From NCBI GenBank assembly GCA_902632055.1, contig CACPAS010000004.1:1-57919 (forward strand): 57,919 nt of DNA. Reading direction: 5' to 3'. The translations under genes were made by a program, and so were the position numbers. Position 1 is the stretch's first letter. Each line of letters begins with the position of its first letter. This stretch comes from an uncultured OCS116 cluster bacterium (GTDB taxonomy: Bacteria > Pseudomonadota > Alphaproteobacteria > Rhizobiales > TMED25). The notes beneath the pieces were generated by a model, which saw only the letters and a program-made list of their open reading frames with translations, searched no databases and was not told where the DNA came from. This document shows, piece after piece, positions 29,242-38,195 of the stretch.

Positions 29242-30111
29242 TTACTCCAAATATTTCCCAAACATACCGTGTGGCTTTACTAACAGCATCACAAATAGTG
29301 CTACGAAGAAAACCATAGTAGACCATGCAGGTGCAATTAATGCTCCAACTAATGATGCCATAACAGATAAAATCGCAGCGGATATCACAACACCCAAGAT
29401 GCTGCCCATCCCCCCGAGTACAACTAAAGACATTAGAATGGCTATCCATTCCCAATGTTTTGCTGGAAAAAATGAAAAGACAAAACTTACTAAGGAACCT
29501 GCGGCTCCTGCCAATGCACATCCAAGGATAAATGAGAAAATGCATACGAACTTAACATCAATACCTACCAATTCAGCATTAACGCGGCTTAGTGATGTTG
29601 CACGTATTGCAATACCCAATTTGCTAAATTTTAGGAATAAACCCAGTGCAACAATTAGAGCAATACTTATTAGTCCTGAATATAATTGTGCTGTTGGTAA
29701 AAAAATATCACCAATAAATATTGCGTCAGTTGCATAAGGAGGTGATGTAATTCTTTGTGTATTTTTAAACAGGTAGGATAAGGTACCATCCAAAACCATA
29801 GCAGTTCCGAAGGTAAGTAAAACTGTCATCTCAGAATAAGTTTGTGATCCTGCATCCTTTTCAAATACCAGTTTGTAGGTTATGGCCCCTAAAATTGCTG
29901 TTGTAGCGGCACATAATGGTATTGCAAAAATTGGATCCATACCAAATATTACAAATAAATAATATGCTGCAAAGGCACCAACTAATATAAATATTGGATG
30001 TGCAAGGTTCACTATCCTCATAACCCCAAATATTAAAGTCAAACCCGTAGCCATCAGAGCGTAGACGAAACCTAAACAGAGACCTAGAATTATTGTTTGA
30101 ATAATAAACAT
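29242..30111 (-). CDS. livH: branched-chain amino acid/amide-type ABC transporter permease LivH
   Basis: A 289-residue permease starting with FIIQTIILGLCLGFVYALMA, a typical LivH opening, and containing LTLIFGVMRIVNLAHP, KFSKLGIAIRATSLSR (ATPase-contact loop) and VLGGMGSILG. About eight membrane helices are visible. It pairs with LivM. Its start shares one base with the livF stop (TAATG arrangement), so translation is coupled. Confidence 0.93.
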   Translation of the reverse strand: MFIIQTIILGLCLGFVYALMATGLTLIFGVMRIVNLAHPIFILVGAFAAYYLFVIFGMDPIFAIPLCAATTAILGAITYKLVFEKDAGSQTYSEMTVLLTFGTAMVLDGTLSYLFKNTQRITSPPYATDAIFIGDIFLPTAQLYSGLISIALIVALGLFLKFSKLGIAIRATSLSRVNAELVGIDVKFVCIFSFILGCALAGAAGSLVSFVFSFFPAKHWEWIAILMSLVVLGGMGSILGVVISAAILSVMASLVGALIAPAWSTMVFFVALFVMLLVKPHGMFGKYLE

Positions 30112-30854
30112 TATTTCTTCTTCCTCTTACCTAAATATAACTCTTGTATTCTATCGTCACTTAGTACTTCGTTTGCAGGTTTTTCAAATACAATCTCACC
30201 AAGATCCATTACAGTACCAAAATTTGATGATGCCAACCCCCTTCTAGCATTTTGTTCAACAAGTAAGATGGAGACACCCTTTGATGCAATATTTTCTATA
30301 TGCTTGAATGCCTGTTCAACAATTGCTGGTGCAAGCCCAAGCGATGGTTCATCTATTAATATAACTCTTGGTTTCAAAATAATTGCCCTTGCGAAGATTA
30401 ATTGCTGTTGTTCTCCGCCCGACATGGTACCTGCATATTGTGTTAATCTTTCCTTTAAACGGGGAAATGTGTCCAAAGCTTCTTCGATCCTAACCCTCAA
30501 ATCCTGCTTATCTTTAATAGTATAGCCTGCCATTGCGAGATTCTCAGATACTGTTAACGTATTAAAAAGTGACCTATCTTGAGGTATAAAACACAGGCCT
30601 GTCTTCATTATCTCATATGTTGCCATACCAGAAAGCTCTAACTCCCCTTTTTCAGACTTGAATGATACTGTTCCATTTCTTGGTGTAATAATTCCAGCAA
30701 TAGCCTTGAGAACTGTTGATTTACCTGCTCCATTTGGGCCGATAATACATTTAATATCGCCTTTATGAAGCTGCAGGTGAATATTTTTGATAATATCAGG
30801 ACCATAGCCATAGCCCGCGACAATATTCTCTAGTTTAAGCACACATTCTGACAT
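30111..30854 (-). CDS. livF: ABC transporter ATP-binding protein LivF
   Basis: A 247-residue ATPase: Walker A GPNGAGKST near residue 39, the signature MSGGEQQQL, Walker B VILIDEPSLGLAP, and the switch histidine position occupied by glutamine in LLVEQNARRG, a normal LivF feature. LivF and LivG form the asymmetric ATPase pair that drives the LivHM pore. It begins 6 bases after the livG stop. Confidence 0.94.
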   Translation of the reverse strand: MSECVLKLENIVAGYGYGPDIIKNIHLQLHKGDIKCIIGPNGAGKSTVLKAIAGIITPRNGTVSFKSEKGELELSGMATYEIMKTGLCFIPQDRSLFNTLTVSENLAMAGYTIKDKQDLRVRIEEALDTFPRLKERLTQYAGTMSGGEQQQLIFARAIILKPRVILIDEPSLGLAPAIVEQAFKHIENIASKGVSILLVEQNARRGLASSNFGTVMDLGEIVFEKPANEVLSDDRIQELYLGKRKKK

Positions 30855-30860
30855 AAAAAT

Positions 30861-31586
30861 TTATCCTGTTAAGTATACCTCTAAAACCTGCTTATCATTT
30901 TGAACTTCATTGGGTGTTCCACTTGCTATAATTGATCCTGCAGCCATGACCACAACTTTGTCGCTAATGCCCATAACTAAATCCATATTATGTTCAACAA
31001 GTAGAATTGTTTTACCCTGTTTTTTTAGCACCAAGATTCGGTCAAGTATTGTTTCCAACAGTCTCGGGTTTACCCCCGCTGCAGGTTCATCAAGTAAAAT
31101 GACACTTGGATCAGACATCAGTACTGAGCCCAGATCCAATAATTTTTTTTGACCATATGATAGCTCCTTCATAGGTAAATCTCGAATATGTGTAATATTC
31201 AGGAACTCCATAATTTGTTCAGCACGAACTCTATCCTCTTTGGTAACTCCAGCTTTGAGCAAATGAAAATCAAAACCTGCAGCTGTGTGGAGTGATAAAT
31301 TTTCTGTTACGGATAATTCATCCAATACCCTAGTTAGTTGGAACGATCTACCTACACCCAATCTAGCAATTTTATGGGCTGGCATTATATCTATCCTTGT
31401 ATCGCGAAGGTATATTTCACCCTCATCAATTGGATATACGCGTGAAATACAATTGAATAATGTGCTTTTACCAGCTCCATTTGGCCCAATTAATGAACAT
31501 ATTGTAGAGCTGGAAACATCAAATGAAGAGTCGTCAACAGCAACGATTCCACCAAAGCGTTTTGTTACATGTTTGATTGATATCAT
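30861..31586 (-). CDS. livG: ABC transporter ATP-binding protein LivG
   Basis: A 241-residue ATPase with Walker A GPNGAGKST, a signature region LSYGQKKLLDLG (the usual LSYGQ variant of LivG), Walker B VILLDEPAAGVNP and LLVEHNMDLVM. The LivG-specific stretch ARLGVGRSFQLTRVLDELSV is present. It is the second gene after livK, separated by 57 bases that contain a terminator-like hairpin. Confidence 0.94.
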   Translation of the reverse strand: MISIKHVTKRFGGIVAVDDSSFDVSSSTICSLIGPNGAGKSTLFNCISRVYPIDEGEIYLRDTRIDIMPAHKIARLGVGRSFQLTRVLDELSVTENLSLHTAAGFDFHLLKAGVTKEDRVRAEQIMEFLNITHIRDLPMKELSYGQKKLLDLGSVLMSDPSVILLDEPAAGVNPRLLETILDRILVLKKQGKTILLVEHNMDLVMGISDKVVVMAAGSIIASGTPNEVQNDKQVLEVYLTG

Positions 31587-31603
31587 TTATTTTCCATAAA
31601 AAA

Positions 31604-31631
31604 TATGCGACCAAAGTAAATTGGCCGCATA
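31604..31631 (-). terminator. intrinsic terminator/attenuator between livK and livG
   Basis: Two 11-base arms (31604-31614 and 31621-31631) with a 6-base loop. Read on the minus strand the stem is fully paired if one G-U pair is allowed, and it is followed at once by a run of six U residues. That is the structure of a rho-independent terminator. Placed right after the binding-protein gene, it likely makes livK mRNA more abundant than the downstream permease/ATPase mRNA. Confidence 0.75.
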
Positions 31632-31643
31632 CATTTTAGATGA

Positions 31644-32930
31644 TTACCATTTTGGTTTAGGATCAACTATTTCAGCGGTATCAAATTCATTTGTTGGATA
31701 TACAAATTCCAAATTACCACCGTCCTGCCATTGAACCATGAGGAATGACTTTCCTAAAGGAAGCCCCCTGTTATCCCAAGCAAAATTACCGAGTACTGTT
31801 TTTACTGGGTCCTCAGGAGTTCTTGCGTGTAACCAATCCATTATAGTTTGATCATCAACTGAACCAGTTGCGCGTACAGCTTGGTCTATACCTTGGCATA
31901 GAGCAAAAGTAATTGCAACATCCTCATCTGGTTTATTTCCAGTTGTGATGTGATACTCGGCAGCGAAATCAGCATTATTCATTTGCATACCTGCAAGTGA
32001 GCCTTTAAATGGAGCTTTTGGATGATAAGCTGACATTATAATCACACCATTTGCATCATCCCCAAGACCTTCATAGAACTCTTTTTGGGTTCCTTGAGAT
32101 AGAAGAATATGCTTAGGGTTGTGCCTAACAGTCTTTAGTGCTCTCGTGAACTGCGTTGCCTCTTCAGGTGATGCCATAAGACCGATCACTAAGTCAGCAT
32201 CAGAATTCTTTATTGAGTTTGCTAAAACAAGCCAATCTGAAAAACCTTCCTCTGGCCACTGCTCGTGATATACAAGTTCGATACCAGCTGATCTAATATA
32301 TCCTGGTGATAAATCTTCAACTAATTCACCACTACCCGGCATAACAACTTTTTCACCAAGCAGACCTGTTGCGATGGAGTTTGCAAAAAAGTCATCAGCA
32401 TGAACAACCGCAGCCTTGGTCGGCTTATCTTCAACCAGATCATTAATTAATCCAACCATATTCGTTCCAACATACTCAGCTGCACTGGCCTGGAAGTAAA
32501 ATAAATTCTTGTGGCCTTGTGAGAAAATTCTCAACGCACCACCTGATGGAATTGGATGAATCGCATTATATTTAGCTAAGATCGGTGATATTGGAAACGT
32601 TAATTTACTTGAAAAAGTTCCAAAGGTTAGATCCACCTTATCTACGTTAATAAATCTTTCATATTGTGCGATAGCAGTCTCAGTATCTGATCTGTTATCA
32701 CTGACAACAAGTTCGACTTCTTGATCTAACCAGCCACCATGTCTATTAATGATATCAACGCACATCTCATAACCCTCTAAATGCTTCGATCCAGGAACAG
32801 CAAAGTTTCCTGTAAGTGGCATTGAGGCGCCAATTTTGATGGTTGCATTAGACTCGTTGATTGGTAGTATAGTTAAAGCGAGAAATGTAGCCAAACCAAG
32901 AAGGTTTAGCCCAAAAATTTTCTTTGTCAT
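31644..32930 (-). CDS. livK: periplasmic substrate-binding protein, LivK/amide (Peripla_BP_6) type
   Basis: A 428-residue solute receptor with a signal peptide (membrane stretch at about 8-24, likely cleavage near NATIKIG). The mature start IKIGASMPLTGNFAVPG is characteristic of type I branched-chain amino acid/amide-binding proteins. It delivers its ligand to LivHMGF encoded downstream. The long variant length and sequences such as VVSDNRSDTETAIAQYERFI fit the amide/urea-like group as well as amino acids, so the substrate is open. A GGGAGG ribosome site lies before the ATG. Confidence 0.9.
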   Translation of the reverse strand: MTKKIFGLNLLGLATFLALTILPINESNATIKIGASMPLTGNFAVPGSKHLEGYEMCVDIINRHGGWLDQEVELVVSDNRSDTETAIAQYERFINVDKVDLTFGTFSSKLTFPISPILAKYNAIHPIPSGGALRIFSQGHKNLFYFQASAAEYVGTNMVGLINDLVEDKPTKAAVVHADDFFANSIATGLLGEKVVMPGSGELVEDLSPGYIRSAGIELVYHEQWPEEGFSDWLVLANSIKNSDADLVIGLMASPEEATQFTRALKTVRHNPKHILLSQGTQKEFYEGLGDDANGVIIMSAYHPKAPFKGSLAGMQMNNADFAAEYHITTGNKPDEDVAITFALCQGIDQAVRATGSVDDQTIMDWLHARTPEDPVKTVLGNFAWDNRGLPLGKSFLMVQWQDGGNLEFVYPTNEFDTAEIVDPKPKW

Positions 32931-32971
32931 GTTTACCTCCCTATTAAATAAACGTTAAGACAATATTAATA

Positions 32972-32999
32972 ATTATAGAGGTATTTAGGATTTTTACAA
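32972..32999 (-). promoter_or_regulatory. sigma-70-type promoter for livK operon
   Basis: Reading the minus strand, TTGTAA (32999-32994), a 16-base spacer, then a perfect TATAAT (32977-32972), about 41 bases before the livK ATG at 32930 and its GGGAGG site. It lies in the only gap upstream of the liv operon, after the end of the LVIVD gene. Confidence 0.5.
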
Positions 33000-33006
33000 A
33001 TATATT

Positions 33007-34284
33007 CTATTGACCAGTATATTCGAGGATATGCAAACCCAGTCCCCACCTATCAGACATATAGATGAGTCCAGTTTCACGATCTACAAATACATCATTA
33101 CTTTGAGGGCAACAGCGCTCCTTGTTACCAGCTGGAATGTAATAGCCAACTTCCTTTGGTGAGAATGGATTGCTCCAATCAATAATTCGTAATCCTGCAT
33201 TAAACCAAGCTATATATATCAGATCATCCTTTTCCATATCTAGCCAGATATTATGAGCGCCATGCCTTGACCCAGTTTTACTCCATTTGGTATCTATGGG
33301 TCGCATATCTAATGGGTCAGTTTCGAATGGCATATATGTACTAACGGGCAGAGGTATATCTCTATTTCTTAGATCGTAAAATGTAACAAACGCTGGCGGA
33401 TGTTCACAATTAACTGTGACGGTTTCTTGAGTTACAATACCAAATTCAGACCCCTTGGGTACTAGAAAACTATGATAACAACCAGCCCAACCATGTGTTT
33501 CATGTGGATTATGTCTCCATTTAAACTTTGGTTGGCTTGGGTCTGTGCAATCAAATAATACAATACCTCCATCCCACCAGCCAGCCGTAACATAATTCCC
33601 CCATGGGTTACCTTCATGACACCACGCTTCATTCTGAACAATAGAATTATCCCAAGTGTAATTCTCACCTTTCTTTTGACCCTCAACCCATCCTTGTCCA
33701 ATAAACTCAGGATTTGCTGGATCTTTCATATCATGAATTAAAAGAATTTTTTTATCAAACCCGTCTCGGTAACCAGAACTATACATTAACTTCCGGTCTC
33801 TATCATAAATTGGCCTATGAATCCCCATTCCGTCTGTTTCAATATATCTAAGAAATTTTGGGTTAATTGGATCAGATATATCAAATACTTTCATCCCACC
33901 CTTTAATTCTGGATACTTTTCTCTTAAATTGGGTCTGAGTTCTGAATTTGTTATCATGATATCGTCGTTAATCTTTAGGACTTTGTGCGTTCGTGCACCT
34001 GGTGAGTCTGAAATTTGATTTAAAATTATTGGTTTGGATGGATCGCTTACATCGAGTATTGTAAGTCCGTCGTGCCCATTGACACCTGATGCTGCTACAT
34101 AGCATATACCTTTTGAAACTTGGATTTGAAATGCATCACCCCAACCATTCAGATTTGAATGACCGACTAATTTTACATTGTGTGATTGCTCTTTCCAAGG
34201 ATCATTAAGTTTATGTTCAGCACTGATATATTGCGCTGGACCGCCGCCGGTTACTGGATCAGTTTTGTAGTATGGTCGAGACAT
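33007..34284 (-). CDS. LVIVD-repeat beta-propeller-like protein
   Basis: A 425-residue protein with repeated LTILDVSDPSKP-type units (for example GLTILDVSDPSKP, MKVFDISDPINPKF, ILLFDCTDPSQPKF-like, LRIIDWSNPFSPKEV), the LVIVD repeat of putative propeller proteins. No signal peptide is obvious at the N-terminus (MSRPYYKTDPVTGGG). The function of such stand-alone proteins is not established; some are near catabolic or transport genes. Its start is 11 bases after the tctB stop, so it is transcribed with the tricarboxylate transporter and may act on or sense the same substrate (inference). Confidence 0.8.
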   Translation of the reverse strand: MSRPYYKTDPVTGGGPAQYISAEHKLNDPWKEQSHNVKLVGHSNLNGWGDAFQIQVSKGICYVAASGVNGHDGLTILDVSDPSKPIILNQISDSPGARTHKVLKINDDIMITNSELRPNLREKYPELKGGMKVFDISDPINPKFLRYIETDGMGIHRPIYDRDRKLMYSSGYRDGFDKKILLIHDMKDPANPEFIGQGWVEGQKKGENYTWDNSIVQNEAWCHEGNPWGNYVTAGWWDGGIVLFDCTDPSQPKFKWRHNPHETHGWAGCYHSFLVPKGSEFGIVTQETVTVNCEHPPAFVTFYDLRNRDIPLPVSTYMPFETDPLDMRPIDTKWSKTGSRHGAHNIWLDMEKDDLIYIAWFNAGLRIIDWSNPFSPKEVGYYIPAGNKERCCPQSNDVFVDRETGLIYMSDRWGLGLHILEYTGQ

Positions 34285-34295
34285 AACTTTTTATC

Positions 34296-34805
34296 CTATA
34301 TCCATATTCGTGATTTTGGAAATGGTACATAGAATAACCAGCCCGAGCTGAAAACAACATACGCAATTAAGCACGTAATTAGGGCTATTCCAAGAGACTT
34401 CATTATTGAGTTCAAATTCTTTTCTGGTCTAAAATATAATATTCCCGTCCATAATAGTAATAGACTTGCAGGCCAGAAACCGAAAGCGAATAGACACACA
34501 AGATAAAGGAATAATATTATGGTATAAACTAATACATTAATAATTGATGGAACCTCTTTTTTGCTAATCTTTAAGTCAGTATCAATTTTTTTTGTTATAA
34601 TTTTACGTATTGATTTTATTAGAAATACACTGGCTATAATGAATAGGATATAAGATGAGGCCAGAGGAAAAACCCAATCGATATATAGATAATCATCCCA
34701 TATATTATCAGGAACACCCCTAATAGACAGTATAGCGATTGCAAATAATAATATGGTAATTGCGACATCACTGTCTTGCATATATTTTAATAATTTACGT
34801 TGCAT
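34296..34805 (-). CDS. tctB: tripartite tricarboxylate transporter TctB-family small membrane subunit
   Basis: A 169-residue protein with four predicted membrane helices (near residues 15-30, 45-65, 90-118 and 132-155), fitting the TctB subunit in size and topology. TctB sequence is weakly conserved, and the call rests mostly on its place between tctA (11-base overlap) and the LVIVD gene. With TctA it forms the membrane part of a secondary transporter fed by TctC. Confidence 0.85.
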   Translation of the reverse strand: MQRKLLKYMQDSDVAITILLFAIAILSIRGVPDNIWDDYLYIDWVFPLASSYILFIIASVFLIKSIRKIITKKIDTDLKISKKEVPSIINVLVYTIILFLYLVCLFAFGFWPASLLLLWTGILYFRPEKNLNSIMKSLGIALITCLIAYVVFSSGWLFYVPFPKSRIWI

Positions 34806-36288
34806 CTATTTTTTTCCTCGATCTGTATCTTGATATTGCAACAGCTGAAACTGATATTATCGATAGACTTATAAGAATAATGCTGACTGATCCACTGAAG
34901 AATACTCGTTGTACTCCAACCGCATGAGATATATACAGCGCCTGCACTAGAGATGGTTCAATTATTGGTCCAAGAATAAAACCTAATCCAATTGGACCGG
35001 GATGAAAGCCAAGTGGCCTAATAAGAAAGACAAAAAGACCAATAACCAGCATTAAATAAACATCAAAGACATTATTTCGAATTGCATAGGCGCCAATTAT
35101 AGCCAAAAACATTATAAGTGGGGCTAGAAGTCTAAGTGGTATCTTTATTATCCTCACTAAAATTGGAGTTGCTAGCATGCCAATAAAAAACACCACGATG
35201 CCCGCTATCAATAATGACCATCCAAAGGAATAAACCAGTGTGGCATTTGTTCCAAATAGTTCCGGTCCTGGGTTTAAACCACGTAACATTAGAGCACCTG
35301 CAATAACTGCTGCCGGAGCTGATCCGGGTACTCCAAGTGTTACAAGTGGTATCATTGCAGCTGGAGCTGCAGCATTATTTGCAATCTCGGATGCAGTAAC
35401 ACCCCTTACATCTCCTTTACCATATTGGCTTTTATCTCTACTCCATCTTAGAGCCTCATTATATGAGACAATAGCGGCAATCGGACTTCCTGCACCTGGC
35501 AATATTCCAATAAATGCACCAATGACACCTGATCTTAGAAAATGTATTGGAGCAGATATTACTTTTATTATTGTTTTTAGAATTACGCCTTTTTCTGGCT
35601 TATATTCAGCCACATACTCTTCTTTTCGGAGGTTTAAAATCATACTTAATACTTGAGGCACCGCAAAGACTCCGATTAGAGCCGCAACTAAAGACACGCC
35701 ACCTCTTAATTCTGGAATATTTAATGTAAATCTATTTACTTCGGCTGCATGACTTATACCAATACAACTAATAATTATACCAATAGCTGCGCCTGCAAGA
35801 CCTTTTAGTATTGATTTGCCGGCAAGACTACCAATTATAGTTAATGCAAATACACCGAGCCAAAAAAATTGCGGTGGGCCAAACTTCAACGCAACTGATA
35901 CCATAGGCCAAGCGAGTAATAAATAACAAGCGGCACCAAATATTGTACCGAGCGCGGAACTAAAGCACGCGGCCACAATTGCCTCTTGTCCCCTACCCTG
36001 TTTTACCATGGGATGACCGTCAAAACCTGTTGCCATTGCTGCGGGAGTTCCCGGTGTATTGACAAGACATGCAGGAATGGCATCAGAAAACATCGCGCAT
36101 ACATATAATCCACCCAACATTGCAATACCCTCACCTGTTGGCAGACCAAATGTGAATGGAACAAGTAGTGCTGTTCCCATAGTTGCGGTTAAACCTGGTA
36201 AGGTTCCAACAACAAGACCCAACAAAACGCCAATTGTCATATACATCAAATAAGTTGGGCTAATAGCCATAAAAAAGGCTTCAAACAT
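34795..36288 (-). CDS. tctA: tripartite tricarboxylate transporter TctA-family large permease
   Basis: A 497-residue membrane protein with about 11-12 helices. Typical TctA stretches are GLVVGTLPGLTATMGTALL, the repeat-related GAFIGILPGAGSPIAAIVSY, TPAAMATGFDGHPM and GVPGSAPAAVIAGALMLRGL. It moves citrate-like or other carboxylates, usually driven by an ion gradient. It follows tctC after a 101-base gap holding a hairpin. Confidence 0.94.
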   Translation of the reverse strand: MFEAFFMAISPTYLMYMTIGVLLGLVVGTLPGLTATMGTALLVPFTFGLPTGEGIAMLGGLYVCAMFSDAIPACLVNTPGTPAAMATGFDGHPMVKQGRGQEAIVAACFSSALGTIFGAACYLLLAWPMVSVALKFGPPQFFWLGVFALTIIGSLAGKSILKGLAGAAIGIIISCIGISHAAEVNRFTLNIPELRGGVSLVAALIGVFAVPQVLSMILNLRKEEYVAEYKPEKGVILKTIIKVISAPIHFLRSGVIGAFIGILPGAGSPIAAIVSYNEALRWSRDKSQYGKGDVRGVTASEIANNAAAPAAMIPLVTLGVPGSAPAAVIAGALMLRGLNPGPELFGTNATLVYSFGWSLLIAGIVVFFIGMLATPILVRIIKIPLRLLAPLIMFLAIIGAYAIRNNVFDVYLMLVIGLFVFLIRPLGFHPGPIGLGFILGPIIEPSLVQALYISHAVGVQRVFFSGSVSIILISLSIISVSAVAISRYRSRKKIDAT

Positions 36289-36341
36289 TTCGTAATCCTG
36301 AGTTAGTCAATATTCATGGAAGTATATTGATACCCAGAAAT

Positions 36342-36367
36342 CTCATAGCTCAGATTTGAGCTATGAG
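36342..36367. terminator. perfect 11-bp hairpin between tctC and tctA
   Basis: CTCATAGCTCA (36342-36352), loop GATT, and the exact complement TGAGCTATGAG (36357-36367). It lies between the tctC stop at 36390 and the tctA start at 36288 in transcription order. It lacks a strong U run on either strand, so it looks more like a partial attenuator or mRNA-stabilising stem protecting the tctC message than a full terminator. Confidence 0.55.
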
Positions 36368-36389
36368 TAATTCTAGGTTGCGTTTTATG

Positions 36390-37313
36390 CTAATCTGCGT
36401 ATTTTGCGATCTCAGCATCCATAAACGCATTAACATCAGCAACTGACATATCATGCGTTACATAACCGCCCTTAGTAAGAGCATCTTGCACAGCAGGATC
36501 AGAAGCAGCTGATCTTAATGCAGCATTTAGTGTTGCAACGATATCCGATGGAGTTCCTGGAGGTGCCATTAGGCCCCAAGTAATAACATAATTCCAATCT
36601 GGTTCGTTAGGTACACCTGGAAGAGTTGGTACTTCATTTGGGCCAGCAACTAAAATAGCATCAACAATTCCTTTATGCTTTGTCGCATGGTTTGCACCAG
36701 TAGCGGCACCGTCAACGTGTGAACCTGCAAGCATCGGTATCATTTTACCGACACCACCGCCAACTGGAACATATGTTGTTTCTATACCAAGAACAGACTC
36801 TAACTGGTTCCATCGTGATAGCCCACTACCACCTGTTCCGGCAACAGTTAACATACCAGGATTTTCATTTGCAGCAGCAATAAAGTCTTCGATAGTTTTA
36901 TATTTGCTATCTTTTGGAACCATAAGTGTTCCTGCTGATGACTCAGTCATACCTATATATTCAAAGTCTCCAGGTTTATAACCAACACCTTCACCTTTTG
37001 AGCTGATTATAACATTTGGAACAACAGTATTGGAGAATGTGCAACCATCGGGTGCAGATCTATGTAACTCACTAAATCCTACTGCGCCACCACCGCCAGT
37101 CTTGTATACAATGTTTACGCCAACACCCAGAGCTTCTTCTAAGCCAGGTACAAGTCTTCTGGCCATTTGGTCAGAACCACCACCTGGTGAGTAAGGAACA
37201 ATGAATGTAGCTTCTTTACAAGGATAGTCAGCTTGAGCTGTTCCGCCAGTTAATAGCATTGCAGCACCAAATACTGATGCAGTAATGCCTTTTAGTAAAT
37301 AAGAAAATTTCAT
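36390..37313 (-). CDS. tctC: tripartite tricarboxylate transporter substrate-binding protein TctC
   Basis: A 307-residue periplasmic receptor of the Bug/TctC family. Signal peptide: basic start, hydrophobic stretch at about 9-22, likely cleavage after AQA near residue 28. The mature part begins YPCKEATFIVPYSPGGGSDQ, matching the family's IvPyspGGgtD ligand loop. The substrate is a carboxylate or other small acid not determinable here. A strong GGGAGG site precedes the ATG. Confidence 0.94.
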   Translation of the reverse strand: MKFSYLLKGITASVFGAAMLLTGGTAQADYPCKEATFIVPYSPGGGSDQMARRLVPGLEEALGVGVNIVYKTGGGGAVGFSELHRSAPDGCTFSNTVVPNVIISSKGEGVGYKPGDFEYIGMTESSAGTLMVPKDSKYKTIEDFIAAANENPGMLTVAGTGGSGLSRWNQLESVLGIETTYVPVGGGVGKMIPMLAGSHVDGAATGANHATKHKGIVDAILVAGPNEVPTLPGVPNEPDWNYVITWGLMAPPGTPSDIVATLNAALRSAASDPAVQDALTKGGYVTHDMSVADVNAFMDAEIAKYAD

Positions 37314-37380
37314 TTCGAAACCTCCCTTTCTGTTAAGTTAATTTCATAAAGTAAATTTGAGGTATTTAATACATAAACAC

Positions 37381-37399
37381 ATCCCTAATTTATCCCTAA
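37381..37399. promoter_or_regulatory. candidate operator: direct repeat ATCCCTAA-N3-ATCCCTAA
   Basis: Two identical 8-base units at 37381-37388 and 37392-37399, with an 11-base period (one helical turn), in the divergent gap between tctC and azlC. Exact spaced repeats on one DNA face are typical regulator sites. No regulator gene is adjacent, so its identity is unknown. Confidence 0.35.
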
Positions 37400-37496
37400 G
37401 TATCAAATTTATTTTATTTTAAATTGTTTGCAAGAGAAAAATTGTTATGTTGTAACAAAATTTATATTAATGACTATTTTAAATTTTTCTTTAAAC

Positions 37497-38195
37497 ATGA
37501 ATGTAAACATCAATATTTCAAGTGATTTTATCAATGGGGCAAAAGCAAATACTCCAATTGGTCTCAGTGTATTTGCCTATGGCGCTGTCTTAGGAATGAT
37601 ATGCGCACAAAAAGGTGTTGAGATTTATCAATTGACACTCATGAATGTTTTTATATTTGCGGGTACATCACAATTCATTATCGTTGATATGTGGAATAAT
37701 ATTTCAGAGATATTCACAATTGTTGCTGCAGCATTATTATTAAATCTGAGATACTTTCTCATAGGCGCATCTCTTAATCGACTGTTTAAAAAAAGTTCAA
37801 TGAAGGATAAATTTATATATATGCATCTAGTTGCTGATGAAAATTGGGCAGTCACAATAGAGAGAAGTAAGCATGAAAACATAACACCACTCTTCTTATT
37901 CGGTGGAGGAATATGTTTATTTACTATTTGGTCTACCGGCACATACCTAGGGTATATATTTGGTGGGTTCATAAATGACCCGTCCAAATATGCACTAGAT
38001 TTTGCCTTCATTGCAATCTTTACAGCCTTATGTTTTAATTTGTATCAGGATAAAAGAAATCTTATTCCGTGGCTATTTGCAGCCTTAATTGCCTATATTA
38101 GTGAGTATTTTTTTGGTGGTAACTTATATATTGTATTAGGTGCAATTGCTGGCTCTCTGGTTGGCGTGGTTTTAGAGGCAAAAAAATATGAATAA
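37497..38195 (+). CDS. azlC: AzlC-family branched-chain amino acid exporter large subunit
   Basis: A membrane protein of about 232 residues with five to six helices. The opening FINGAKANTPIGLSVFAYGAVLGM and the NLRYFLIGASL stretch are typical AzlC. AzlCD complexes export branched-chain amino acids or analogues. The ATG at 37497 gives the usual short N-terminus; in-frame alternatives are ATG 37470 and TTG 37428, none with a clear ribosome site. azlD overlaps its end by 8 bases. The gene diverges from tctC. Confidence 0.86.
   Translation: MNVNINISSDFINGAKANTPIGLSVFAYGAVLGMICAQKGVEIYQLTLMNVFIFAGTSQFIIVDMWNNISEIFTIVAAALLLNLRYFLIGASLNRLFKKSSMKDKFIYMHLVADENWAVTIERSKHENITPLFLFGGGICLFTIWSTGTYLGYIFGGFINDPSKYALDFAFIAIFTALCFNLYQDKRNLIPWLFAALIAYISEYFFGGNLYIVLGAIAGSLVGVVLEAKKYE

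Noticed and set aside
29231..29737. A 168-codon plus-strand frame opposite livH
   Set aside because: Mirror of a conserved membrane gene, Thr/Ala/Asn-rich and unlike any protein family.
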